A program made the translations under genes and the position numbers. A stretch of DNA of 64,000 nt, taken from Cryptosporidium bovis (lineage: Eukaryota > Apicomplexa > Conoidasida > Eucoccidiorida > Cryptosporidiidae). Shown one piece after another: positions 11,257 to 24,600 of the stretch (its first letter is position 1; each line of letters begins with the position of its first letter). Under the pieces are notes generated by a model that was given only the letters and a program-made list of their open reading frames with translations, was not told the DNA's origin and did no database searches. The stretch covers positions 1 through 64,000 of the forward strand of contig VHIT02000054.1 of the NCBI GenBank assembly GCA_009768925.2, in the 5' to 3' direction.

Positions 11257-11919
11257 CAATAAATCAATGTATCTTTCTAATCCACTGCTTCTTGTCAGCG
11301 CCTCCTGACGACTCAGGCTCTTTGTCCGTGTCCCCTGGTAGTGTGTCACATCCCCTCTCTATGCTGTCTGGTGCGCGCCCTGTTTCTGTGTTGTTCGGGC
11401 TGCCTGGTCCGTTGCATGTGCGCGCCGTTTGTGTATGATTCGTGGTGCATGGCACCCCGTTATTCTCTCATGCGTTTGGCTATAAAGGTTAACCGAGCCA
11501 GTGGAGCGAGCAGGGAGCGGACTGTTCTCTCTTGTTATAATCGGCGACTTACACGAAAACAGACTAGAGAGTCCAGCCTCTAACCCTAGACAACAGAGGC
11601 AGATCATCCCAGTACACCCCGCCACTCACATGCAACAAAACAGAGATTCTGCACAGAACACCCCACATGCAAACAGAACCCACAACACCCAACGAGCACG
11701 AAACCGGCACGGCCATGCACGGAGAACCGCGAAAGCACCGCCAGTCAGCCAAGAACAACCGGCCATACAGAGAATAACAGGCAACCACAACACAAACACG
11801 GACAAGAAGGACACCTACACGAAGAACCGCACATACAGACCCACACCAAAGGCCATCCAAAATGACAACAACAGACACACGAAACAGAGTGTCACGGTTA
11901 GCGATACATTGGTTTGAAT
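11257..11919. other. GC-rich, skew-switching spacer between U4 and U5
   Basis: About 660 bases of clearly higher GC than anything around it. From about 11270 to 11470 the plus strand is poor in A. From about 11585 to 11900 it is poor in T and rich in A and C. The change falls near the midpoint of the convergent snRNA genes. A hairpin GCCTCT...AGAGGC sits at 11575-11599, and a longer imperfect stem joins GGACTGTTCTCTC (11519 on) to GAGAGTCC. A TATAAAGG lies at 11480. Open frames on both strands have low-complexity, unrecognisable translations. It could be an unrecognised structured RNA, 3'-extended snRNA precursors, or sequence shaped by convergent transcription. I could not match it to RNase P, RNase MRP, SRP, U1, U2, U3 or U6. 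Confidence 0.6.
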
Positions 11920-12039
11920 GTTTCGGAGTAATTAAAACTCCCCAAATAATTTTAATTGGCACAACTACCAAGCTGGAGTGGCACGGCAATCTTTAGTAAA
12001 AGGCGAAAGATTGATACGTGATACCACACCAGTACGGTG
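11920..12039 (-). ncRNA. U5: U5 spliceosomal snRNA
   Basis: On the minus strand the sequence contains CTTTCGCCTTTTACTAAAG (12009-11991), the near-invariant U5 loop I that aligns exons. It is closed by CAATC/GATTG, then by an outer stem CTGGTGTGG (12032-12024) with CCACTCCAG (11981-11973), paired except for one position. An Sm-like AATTATTTGG (about 11951-11942) and a 3' hairpin GGAGT-TTTAATT-ACTCC (to 11925) follow. This is the standard U5 order. The 5' end is placed 56 bases after the start of the shared promoter element, which agrees with the foot of the outer stem. The Sm site is slightly off the AAUUUUUGG ideal. The gene converges with U4, and both RNAs work in the same tri-snRNP. Confidence 0.93.
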
Positions 12040-12073
12040 TGATGACATCTAACGATTCAGTTTAATAATGTTT

Positions 12074-12095
12074 TCCTAACACGCCACTATGATGG
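12074..12095 (-). promoter_or_regulatory. Proximal promoter element of U5 snRNA
   Basis: Read on the minus strand: CCATCATAG, spacer TGG, CGTGTTA, GGA. It is the same element as before U4 at the same distance from the RNA. It sits in the divergent spacer shared with MDN1. Confidence 0.75.
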
Positions 12096-12671
12096 GTATC
12101 AATATAAGCGGGAAAACAAATGTTTGTTATTTATTAAACCAATATTTACCTTGTTCTACAAAGAACTAAAAATCTCGTATTAAATAATAATAGTTATAAT
12201 TTAATTTATTGAAAATAATTACATTAGCGCTAAAAATTTATATTAACAATGAATATATACACTTTTTATGCGGCAAAATTAGAGGCTGAGAAAAACGGCG
12301 GGCAAATAGGACTTTTGTAAATGATTGTAACTGTCAAGTTTTGACAGGAGGCAAAATAAAATATTTGAAGGAGTTGCTGTTACGATTAACTGGAATAACA
12401 TCTCTCAAAGCGGCTTTAATTTGAATAATAACGTTAAAATACAACTAAATAATACAAATAATCAACATTAGGGAGAAAATTATATGTAGAGTTTTTTATC
12501 AGGGCTTATGAATGCACAAACAGGCTTCTGTAAATAATTAAAGTTGATGCATATTTTAATTAGGATTATAAGTAAAAGTTGTAGGTATTTGTGTACTTTC
12601 AGTGCCAAAACATTAAACGACTAAGGACTTAGTAACAAAGTAGAAGACATAATTAAATATAAACAATATAA
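12096..12671. promoter_or_regulatory. Divergent promoter region of U5 and MDN1
   Basis: About 580 bases of AT-rich non-coding DNA upstream of both the U5 gene (minus) and MDN1 (plus). A GC-richer patch around 12270-12305 contains GCGGCAAAA and ACGGCGGGCAAA, which resemble E2F half-sites. No open frame of note and no further RNA gene are visible. Confidence 0.45.
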
Positions 12672-15600
12672 ATGAAAGGCGAATTTGATGAATTAGTTGG
12701 TAAAACAAAAATACTGATAAAGGAAATAAAGGACCGTGAAAATGAGATTAGATCAGCAGTAAAAAGTGACGAATATAAGTATGATAGCGATTTATCAGAC
12801 ATTTTAGTTGAATTAGAAAGGAATGTATCGGTGAATTCAAATATAGGACATGCAGTAAAAGAAGATTTAATACTGTCGTTAAAGATAATTGCATTGTACA
12901 GCGAGATATCAGATATAGTACTTAAAAGTTTTCCAGAATTAATATTTGATATTGTAGACAATATAAACTTAGCAGACAATATAGATCCAAAATATGAAAA
13001 ATTGTATGGTTTCAAGCATAATAAAAACAAGAATATATGCAATTATTTATTTTTAATTACAACATTAATTGAACTGCCCTATTTCTACAATTACTTTGCG
13101 ACTTATTGGCTAGAGGAAGAAAGTAGGAGCAAAGAATTGAATTTACTATTGAAAAATGTATTGAAGCTGATAGAAAACAAAGAAAGCAGTAGCAAAGAAG
13201 AAATATTACATAATTCAAAGTGCTTAATGACAACAATACTACTGTGGGAAAAAATATCTCCAATTAGGAATTACCTAAAAAGGAGCGAATTACTGTTTGA
13301 GATAATGGAAAAATTTGTAATTGGTATCAATAAATTCGAAAATAACACAATAAAATATTTATTTGTGAGATTGTACTCTAATTTACTGGAATTGAATGAA
13401 AATGGTAGATTGAGATTGTACCAAGAACATGGTTTAAATAGATATTCAATACAAGTACAAATAGGTAAATTTGTTAAATTAAAAGATGATAATGGAGGTA
13501 ATTTATTGGATATATATTTGCAATATTTTATATTTAAAAAGCCTGTATTTGATTCATTTGATTTGTTATTAAGTAAGGGATTATGTTGCAATAACACTAG
13601 TTATGATTTAGAAAGTGGTGGAAGTAATAGCATTTTAAAAATTTATAACAACCGAGTGGTAGATGAGATAACCAGAATAGTGATTTCCAGCATTTTAACA
13701 TGTAATTCATTAATATTTTTAGAGAACATTTCAAATGGACTCCAAGTATACTATTCGGTTCTAGATGACATAAAGCAAAAATATTTCGATAAATATCACA
13801 ACTTTAATATAATAAGGCTTTATTTGGACAACACAACGGATAGCAAGTCATTACTCGGAAATTGGGTAGTTGGTGATAAGCCTGGTGAATTTAAATGGGA
13901 GCATGGGATATTATCTTTGTGTTTAATTAGAGGTGATTGGTTACTAATAGAAAACATTCAAGATGTACCAAAGGATGTTATAGTTAAATTAAATGAAATA
14001 AGTGAGGTTATAAGCAGAGATATATTTGTATGTAAGAATAATTTCGGCGTTTTTTCAGAAACCATAAATGATAATTACTTTGAAATAATTGATATAAATA
14101 AAAGAATTAAAATACACCCAAATTTTAGAATATTCTCAAGTTGCATTACAACAAAAAACGATTACTACAATGACAACAGTAAATATGAATTATGTAAAGA
14201 TACATTTTTCAGTGTAAGTAATAATGAATACGTAAACAATGATGTAATTAAGCTATTGAATATGAATAAGTGGAGCTATTGCATCATTCCAACTCCTACG
14301 ATGAATGAACTAACGAAAGGAATTGAGCTTTACTATAGCAACTTGAGTATCGTTAAAGACAACCTTTTAAACAGTTTTCGGCATATAATTAATGTTATGA
14401 ACGATTCCGAAAGTCATTTTGGTATTAACTACAATAAATATTTAAACACGAGAAAACCATCATGCAAAGACTTTTTTAAAGGTTGCACAAGCATTTCAAG
14501 AGTATTATTTGAGAATTCAAGTTTTTTTAATGACAATAATTCTCAAAGTAACTACTTGAGTGAGAAAAATAGAATGAAAGTGTCTTTTTTATTTGGTAGT
14601 GTGCTTTTGGATCATGTATCTTTAAATAGCTATAGAAACAAACTACAGACAGAAATATCTAGTTATTTTGGAATAAATAGCAAGGAGTCTGAATATTTTC
14701 TTAACAATAACAAATTTAGTGTTCACTTTAGTGGCAATGAAGATATATCAAGCAAACGTAATAGTACAATTAATATTGTAAATAAAGAGTTAAATATAGA
14801 TATAGATGTTACCTTGAATAATAAAAATGATAAAATATCTAATGTGAGAGATAAAACTAAGTTTAGTTACTACACTTTTACGACAGTACACTCGAGGATC
14901 ATATATAAAATGATCAATTCTATATACAACAAGGAGAATATATTACTTGTTGGAGACACAGGCACGGGTAAAACAACAATTATACAACAACTACACTATA
15001 TGTTATTTGGAAATAATACAAACAAGAAAGAGGCAGGATTTGATTTAAAAAATGACGATTATTGCGAATTAATGGTTTATAATTTCAACGATCAAACCGA
15101 AAGCAGTGATATAATTGGTTCATATAAACCAATAAACATGTATAGAGAGGTTAGACCACTTTATGATGACTATGTATTACTTCTGGAAAAAAGCAATATA
15201 AGCAAGAGAAAAAATGAAAATATATTGAATTATTTACTGTTGTTGTTGAAAGAAAAAAAATGGTCTAATTTTATCAACAGCTTAATTAAAATATGTGATA
15301 AAGTAATATCTGGACTTGATGAAATACTAAAGAACGATAATAGTGATATTAATTTGATTAATAACAATAATAATTGCAATGAAAGAAATAGTCATAAGAA
15401 AAGGACAGTGAATAGTATTGAGGATAAATGGACGCTCAAATTATATTGGAAGGAATTTAAGCACAGATGCCAAATTAAACTAAGTGATGAAAGAATAATT
15501 GCAAGTGAGAGTAATAATAAACATCACTTTGAATTCGTGAATGGAATATTATTAAAGTCAATAAAAGAAGGGCATTGGTTAATATTTGACGAAATTAACT

Positions 15601-18600
15601 TGGCTTCCATAGATATATTACAAAGACTTATACCCATTTTAAGCCGAGGGGATGAAAATATAATTAACTTTAACTATTCAAGTGATTTGGAAATAATAGA
15701 TAATAATAATAGCAATAACAACAACAAAGGCATTAATACTGTGAATGGAGGAGACAATGACTACTTTTTAATACCTGAAAAAGGCAATGAAAAATTGAAA
15801 ATACATCCCAGATTTCGTTTATTTTCGTGCATGAACCCACCAAGTTTACCCATAGAATGTAATATCAACAAGAGTAAAAGTGGTGATAGCAGTGATACTT
15901 TGTTACTAAACACAAAAACAACATCAGGTAAAAAGGAATTACCACAACTAATAAGATCACTTTACACGGAGTACTTTGTAGACGAGTTATTGGAGAAAAA
16001 AGATTTGGAGGATATTGTATATAACAGTTTAAGAGATGTGTTACTGACTAACAAAATTAATGTGTCATTGTTGGTGGACATATATTTGGAATTAAAGAGA
16101 CTAGGTAATTCAAACGAGATAACTATAGGAGTGGAGGGAAATGGCCACGGAGTACCAAACTACTCACTCAGAACATTCACTAATTGTTTAAATTACATAA
16201 GGGAACTTTTGTTGTTACAAAACAATTGGAGAAAAAATCAAAGTAAAATTAAAATAATCGAAACAGTGAACAATGAAAAGGAAATAAAGAGTGGCGATAG
16301 TATAATACAAAATAACATATTAAAAATGGATATACTAGAAATAATGTATAATGGTATCATGATGAGTTTTGCAACACCACTAACAAATGAGTCACACAGA
16401 AAAGTTGATGCGATTACAAAAAGAATGCTTAACATTAATCATTTTAAAAGTATCAAGAGTAATGATGAAAGATTGGATAACTATATATTATTTTCAGCAC
16501 CGAAAGCGTTGAACAATGAAGTAGTGAATGAGAAATACCTACTTATAAATAGTTATATAGTGAGTATTGGGAACGATAACAGAAACAACTTTAGATTGAG
16601 TGATAATATAAACAACGATTATATATTAACACCATATGTATTAAATAATATGAATATGATACTAAGAATACTATCAGGTTCAAGAAACGCAATATTGATT
16701 GAAGGTGAGACGTCAACAGGTAAAACATCATTAATTAAATACATATCAGAATTAACGAACCACAAATTTGTGCGTATAAATAATCATGAGCATACGGATA
16801 TAGAAGAATATTTTGGTAGATATATTCCGAACAGTCAAGGTGAGTTAGAATTTGTGGAAGGTCCATTGATTAATTCTATTAGAAATGGCTATTGGCTGGT
16901 ATTAGATGAGCTTAATTTAGCACCAAGTGAAGTTCTAGAATCTTTAAACAGACTATTAGATGGTAATAGAGAGCTTTATATACCAGAAACAGGCGAGGTT
17001 ATAAAAGCTCACGATGACTTTCAATTATTCGCAACGCAGAATCCAGCAGGTGGTATTTATGGTGGTAGAAAGTTGCTTTCACAGGCATTTAGGAATAGAT
17101 TTATTGAGATTTACTTTGATGAGATACCTTGTAAAGAATTAGAGACTATTATCTCAAAAAGATGCAAAATACCAAATTCATACTCACAACTTATGGTTAA
17201 GGTGTATACAGAACTTAGAAGACATAGATCAAGTTCTCAAATGTTTTCAGGAGATTACGGTTTTATTACAGTAAGAGATATGTTAAGATGGGGGAACAGA
17301 TTAATGTGTATTAATAATAATGTACTGGATAAGAATAGTTTGGTAATAACAGGCTTTTATGTAATTGGTGAGAGAGTAAGGGAGCAGAGTGAAAAATTAA
17401 AATTGGCTCAAATATTATTAAATATATGTAAACCTACTGACATAAAAGATGCAGATGACATTATTAATTACAGCACCTTGTTTATCGACAATTATGTAAA
17501 TAACAGAGGAGAAAATGAGTTAAACAAAGAGGAAGGTATTGGAACAGGTAATATAAAAAAAAGAAGAAAAGACAATATATTTAGGAGTGAAAGTAGTACA
17601 AAACTATCACTGAACGAATTAATAAATAACAATAGCGACTACATTCTAACTGATTCGTTTAAGAGAATGGTAACATTGGTAAATGATTGTATTGTTTATG
17701 ATGAACCAGTGCTTTTAGTTGGATCTACTGGATGTGGTAAAACGAGTATATTTCAATTATTATCTACATTGTACGGTAAACAGTTGTATATTGTAAATTG
17801 CCACCAACAAATAGAAGCATCCGACATGTTAGGATCATTAAGACCAATAAGAAGTAAGATATTGAGATTAAATCAGGAATTAAACAATTTTACTATTGAA
17901 TTAAATAATATATCAAATGTAGACATTGGCATTAAGAATGAAACTTTTGAGAGAGTATCAAATGTAATAAAAGCAATAAATGGCAATAGTAAAGAAAACA
18001 ATTGTAAAAGTTATTTGGAGACTTTCGATGGCGAAATAAATAAATTAATGAGTTATTTAGTAACATTGGGCATAAATAATGATGAGAATATTAAAAGTTC
18101 TGAATTGAGAATATTAATCAACAAAATGAAGGACGAGATAAAGGCATATATAGCTAATGTTGATAATAACAAAGGATTGTTTGAGTGGCAGGATGGTCCA
18201 ATAATAAAAGCAATGAAAAGTGGAAACTATGTGTTACTGGACGAAATAAATTTATGTGATGATTCAGTAATAGAAAGATTGAATTCTTTGTTGGAAGACA
18301 ATAAGGCTGGGGGAGGTCTAAACGGGAGTAGTCATACAAGAATAATACATCTAACAGAAAAGGGATCTGGAGAAGAAGAAGATACTATAATAAAATCGCA
18401 CAGGGACTTCAGAATATTTGCAACAATGAATCCAAGTGGTGATTATGGAAAAAGAGAGTTATCACCAGCATTAAGAAATAGATTTAATGAGATATTTATT
18501 CCGTCTTTATCAATATACAAATTAAGATACGATATTAAAAGATTAGTTATTAAAAGAACAACAAAACTAGTAGACAATGTGGAGAATAAGGAGTTGGTAG

Positions 18601-21600
18601 AGAAATTGTCAGAATGTTTGGTAATGTTTTCAATATTATATGAAAATGACATAAAAAGAGATAGTATACTTGAAGTAAGTAAAGACAGGTTTAAGGATGA
18701 AGATTACTATTTTAAGCCATTAATAGATAATAAGGTAAACATTTATATTAACCTTAACAATTACTACGAAAATAGCGAGATAAGTGAATTTACGATAAGA
18801 GACATATTATCATGGTGTGATTTTATAAATAATAATTACGAAAATATATTTGATTATTACAAAAAAATAAGGACCCAGATAGAAAATTACATAAATATTG
18901 GTAACATAGACTATAATTTAATATTGGAAGTTCTGATAATAAGCGAATTAATAATACAAGGAGCAAATATGTTAATAATGGATGGGATATGTGGTGATTT
19001 AAGCAACCATCAAGACGAGTGCCCAAATACAAGTAACACTACCAGTATATATTTGGAATATAATATGAGACTGATAAATATAATACTGATACTATTGGCA
19101 TACCCAAATTTGAGTGATAACAAAATACGTAATTTAGTACAAAATTTATTGACAAATAGATTTGTAAAAAAGAATGGTTTAAATTGGATGAGAAGTGGGG
19201 AAACAGTTTCGGTAAATGACATTGAAAATAATACCAGTTACAATGAAATACTATTGATTAACAACGAAAGTAATACCATAGAGCTCGGTCCTTTTTACGT
19301 TAAGAGGAATACAATAAACATAAATAAAGATAATAAGTTAAATTTTACATTTGAATCAGAAACAACATTAAGAAATATGTCAAGTATTATACGCTCAATG
19401 AGTATATTGAAACCGATATTATTGCAAGGATCTCCAGGTATAGGTAAAACTGCAATTATACTAACATTGTCTAAAATTGTTGGAGTTAATCTACATAGGA
19501 TAAATATGAGTGAGCAAACTGATTTTTCTGATTTATTTGGTTGTGAGGTGCCGATAAGTAGAACCAATGGTGATAAAGACAGTGAAAATAAAAACAAATT
19601 GATTAATTGGATGGATGGCATATTATTATATGCAATGAAAAATGGTGATTGGGTAATATTGGATGAATTAAATTTGGCAACACAACAAATATTGGAAGGG
19701 TTAAATAGTATAATGGACCATAGAAGAAACATATATATACCAGAGATAGGTCAGACGATAATATGTCATGAGAATTTTCGTATATTTGCAACTCAAAATC
19801 CAGTTAAAACGGGAAACAGTGGAAGAAAGGGATTACCACAAAGTTTTTTAAATCGTTTTGTCAAAATCAATATAAATAGGTTAAATGTGGATGACTATTA
19901 TATTATTTGCAATCATTTGTTTGGTAATAATAGTTATATAACAAAAGTGATAATAAATCTGTGTATAGAAATAACTAGGGAGATACAGTCATTGAGTAAT
20001 AATAGGGTTTTTAATGATAACACTTGTTGGGAATGGAATTTAAGAGATGTTATAAGACTATTTAGATTCATTCAGTTAAATTTAAGTACAAGAATCGAAA
20101 ATAAGGCAACAAGCGAGAATTGTGATAACAGTGAAACATTAATAGTAAACATATTATATAATTCATTTGAGAGCGTATATTTGTCCAGAATAAGAAATAA
20201 ACAAGACTATAGTGAAATAAACAATTTGATATTAGATAGATTAAATAATTATTTAAACATTGAACGGAAGAAAGATGAAAAAATATTATCTAGTATTGAA
20301 GATAACATACTAATGTTAAACAAAGATAAAACATTCTTAGATTACTTAAAAGACAATATTGCTTTATGCCAATATTACGACAGTAACACTAGCAGGAATG
20401 GTATAATATTTAACAACAATGAGGGCGATAATAGTGTATTGATGGACATAAATATAATACCATTAAAGGAAAAGAAATGTATATACACAATTACAGAGGG
20501 TATAATTTTGGGAGAAAATTTAATCTTAACCTGTAATAATAATAATGATATGGAATTAATGGTTAAATACATAAAGTTAATCTCAAAACATTTATTTGAA
20601 GATATTAAAGTAAATGTAGTGAATATATTATTCTCCCTAGATGCAAATGATTTAATAGGTAATTACCAACAATATGATAACACAGTAATATTAAATGAGA
20701 TAAATGAATTAATATTGTCATTAAAAATGATGGACAATAATGACATTAATGTTTCACTAATGAATAGATTAAAAATGAAAAAGTTGCAAAGTAAAATAAT
20801 AGAAAATAACGTCGAATATAATGGAAATTATTATGACCATGTGAATAAATATATTAACATGTTTGATAGTGCTGAAAACAAAAGTATAATCAAAGAAATA
20901 AGAAATAGATTGAAAGTATTAAAAGAAATTTACGATATTAATATTGATAACAAAAACAAGGATAAAACTGGACCAAATTTTCAATATATATACTCAACAA
21001 TAATAAACTCGATAAAAAAAGGCGAATGGTTGATAATAAACAACATAAATAACTGTTCATCTGCGTTATTGGATAGATTGAATTCACTATTGGAAGATAG
21101 GGAAAACGATTTATTTATAATAGAATCGGGTACACCTGAATATATAAAAAGAAACAGAAGATTTCGTTTGTTTTTAATAAATAACAACAGTATACACAAC
21201 AATTATATAAGTAACGCATTAGTGAATCGTTGCATTGAGATATTTGTTGACTTTGAGTTTCAAAAAAACAATAAGTATGATGGTGAAAGTCAAATGGAGT
21301 TGAAGGAAAACGGTAATTATAGATTTAAATCTTATTTGAAAACATATTTAGATTATACGTTGTGCAAATTGGATGATAATTTTAATTGCAAAATATGCAT
21401 AAATAGAGTACTAAATCACATAATATATGAATGTAAATGTTATAACCGTTTTGTAATGGACTATATTAGATACAAATCAAAAATAAATAATAGCAATACT
21501 AACAATAAACTACTTGAAATAATAATGTTAGTAAGTATATTATTATATGGCATGAATAATTATATCAAGCAAATTATACATTTGAGTAGTAATATTAACA

Positions 21601-24600
21601 AAAATGAATGCACATGTTTAAACAAAATGATATTGTCATTATTGAAAGACGAAGCTGAGAACAACAATACTTATAATGAACATGTTATTGATATTATAGA
21701 CAAAAAAACACTATTTATTGGTTGGATGAATAACATATTACTCAATTCAATAATAATAGGTATCACCAATAAGAGTGGCGAACATATAATAAAAAAATCA
21801 TTAATTGGGTTATTTGAACAATATGGGTTGATTGAGAACAAAGGTGGTAAATTATTCCGATTTTATTTAGATTTGTTTGATATAATTTATAATGACTATG
21901 GAAAAATAGAACTAGTGTCAGATGCTGGTGATTTTTTGTGTTGTTTAGATTATAATATGTTGAATAATGGCAGCGATAATAACTTAATTAGTGAAATATA
22001 TAAAGACAAAAATATTATTAAATATGACCATATGAAAGAGAATTATTACATATTAATATTACTATTAATGGAAGTGAATAAATACAAGACTAATGATGAT
22101 ATCAATATGATTTTAAATATTAATAGCATATTTTCATTATATATGAAAGAATTTCTAAGTGAACGCAATATCGAGGAGAACGTTGTTTTTTTAAGTACTA
22201 TTGAACTGATAGATAATAATGATAGTATTTATAACATATATTTAAAGTCTATAATAGGTACAATATCAAGTGTATATGGTATAAAATATGGTGGTGATTT
22301 TATATTATTAGATAGTGACATTATTGATATATTAAAAAATATGCCAATAATAGACAATTATGACGAAAAATACAATAAATTATTGTATTTAATATACAAA
22401 TTATCTCTAAATCCATTAATTCTAATAAATGTAACTGATTTATTGGAAAAAATTATTAAAAATAGCAACATATTTATTTACAGTTTGAATATAAGAGATT
22501 GTATTGACGAAAATAAGAGCCAAGAGTACTTTGAATACTCGTTAAAAAGATATTTTAATAGCATTATTAGTACTGACAATTTTAATATTGTTGCTCCAAA
22601 TAATATAGAAAAGGAATTATACAATAAATTAATACATTATTCTAATTACTTTAATGTTGATTATATTAAAAGAGTGGTGATTGATATATTAAAGACGATA
22701 TTAACAGGTATAAAGGATAATAATGTTAAACTATTTGAGAAATATTTAAATATATTGGAATTAATTGAATTGCTGATATACAATGTTTTGGTTTTGAACG
22801 AAGATACTAAAGTTAAAACAACACCAAAAATAATGTTGGATATATTTAGCAAGTTAATAAATAAGAGTGTATATATTGATACAATAAATATATTGTTGCT
22901 TAAACTAAAGGATATAGGATATGATAAAATAAATGATCTAAAAATGATCACAGATAGTGACGAAAAGATGGTGAAAATAATACCAAAAAATTGTACATAT
23001 ATAAAGACAATATATGATCCGAATAATTACGTAGGTGATGGTATAATAATAAATTACAACAATTTAGTGTTGCAGGAAAAAACAGTTAACAAAAAGGAAA
23101 TTATTAATACAATATATTGTTTTTTGAACAAAGGTGTCAAAATTAACGATATATTAAGATATTTCACACACATTAGATTATGTAATTTAGAATTTTTCGA
23201 CTATGTTTATGACACCAACATAAATAGTCATAAGTGGGATAAAGTATTGGATCAAGCAAATAGCTTAAACAGTGATATAAGTGAAATAAAGGATAGTAGT
23301 CGTTCTATCTTTAATGATATCAGTTGTGATAAAACTAGTTTAGACATTAATATGGACTATTATTTACATATTAAATATGTAATATATGTTATTGACAAGC
23401 TGATAGTCAGAGTAAATAAAGAAGGCAGTGATAAAAGCCAATATTATAATAAATTAATATATTATGTAAATTATATGTACGAACTGTATACTAATTGCAG
23501 AATAAGTGGTAATTTAAGTGACAGTTACTTATTTATACTGTCAGAAGCAGTTAATATAATATCAGTATACGATTCATTTGAACTGTATAAAAAATATATT
23601 TCATATAACAATAACAATGAAACAGTAAGTATGGATAGAATAAACACAAATCAGGCAAATATTACTTATTATTATTTACTAAATATCAAAACAAAATACA
23701 GTTATGTGGAAGATTCAATCAAGTTAAGTAAAGAAATGTTGGACAAAAGGATTTTGCTAAAGAATATAAAAGAAAATATTGTTTTAGATGACAAAGAAAT
23801 GAATGCTGATGGTAATCATGATCATTCAATTAAAAACGAGTTTTTAATTAAGTTGTTGATAAGGTATGACAATAATAATTCATTATTAATATTATTTTTA
23901 AATAATATATACAGTAAATTTGTCAATATCAAATTTAGAGATGTGAATAAAATAAACAAAGAATATTCTAATATGCGTTATTTATTGGATAACCAATTAA
24001 TAGAGCTGGGGGATGATGAAATCAATATTACGCTAAAAAGAGATGCATTTGTCATACTAAGAATACAGCTGTACAACATATTTGATTATTTGCACTATAT
24101 TAAAAATATACAAGCAGATTACGGGAAAACAGCGGAAAATATTGTAAATAGAATAGTAAATACATTGTACAAGAAGTTGTATGTAGAAGGAAACCAATTG
24201 GACGATGATTTGGATTTGAACCTAATAGATGACATTGGTAATATAAAGAATAGTTTAACTAAAAATAATGAATCTAATAGTGTAAATGGCTTGTTTTTAG
24301 ATTATTTTGATTATATTATTCAGATACTGGAAAACAAAATACTTCCTAATGTGAATGAGAATACAATTCAATTGTCGAACATATTATTGAAGACGTGTAT
24401 AGTAAATCTGAATTTACCAACTTATTATTACTATAGGAATTTATTATATATAGATGAAAATGTTGTATATGAAGTGTATAATAAAAAGATAAAGAATGGT
24501 CAGGAATATATAAAAAATGAAGTAAATTGGCACAAATGTAATTATTATCATCACCATGACGATTATAAAGATGATATTGGTAGTAATACCGATGATAATG

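Noticed and set aside
11578-11592. CTCTAACCCTAGAC as a possible telomerase RNA template
   Set aside because: It contains CTAACCCTA, but it sits in the loop of a local hairpin, would encode TTAGGG rather than the TTTAGG-type repeat I would expect for Cryptosporidium, and no other telomerase RNA feature is seen.
11501-11917. A 138-codon open frame on the plus strand in the GC-rich island, and overlapping minus-strand frames
   Set aside because: The translation is low-complexity, rich in His, Asn, Thr and Arg with no domain, and follows from the T-poor composition. The overlapping minus-strand frame at 11564-11989 runs through U5.
12040-12070. GATTCAGTTTAATAATG resembling a U2 segment, and TGATGA resembling a box C
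   Set aside because: It lies in the U5 promoter; no U2 branch-point segment, Sm site or matching box D is found.
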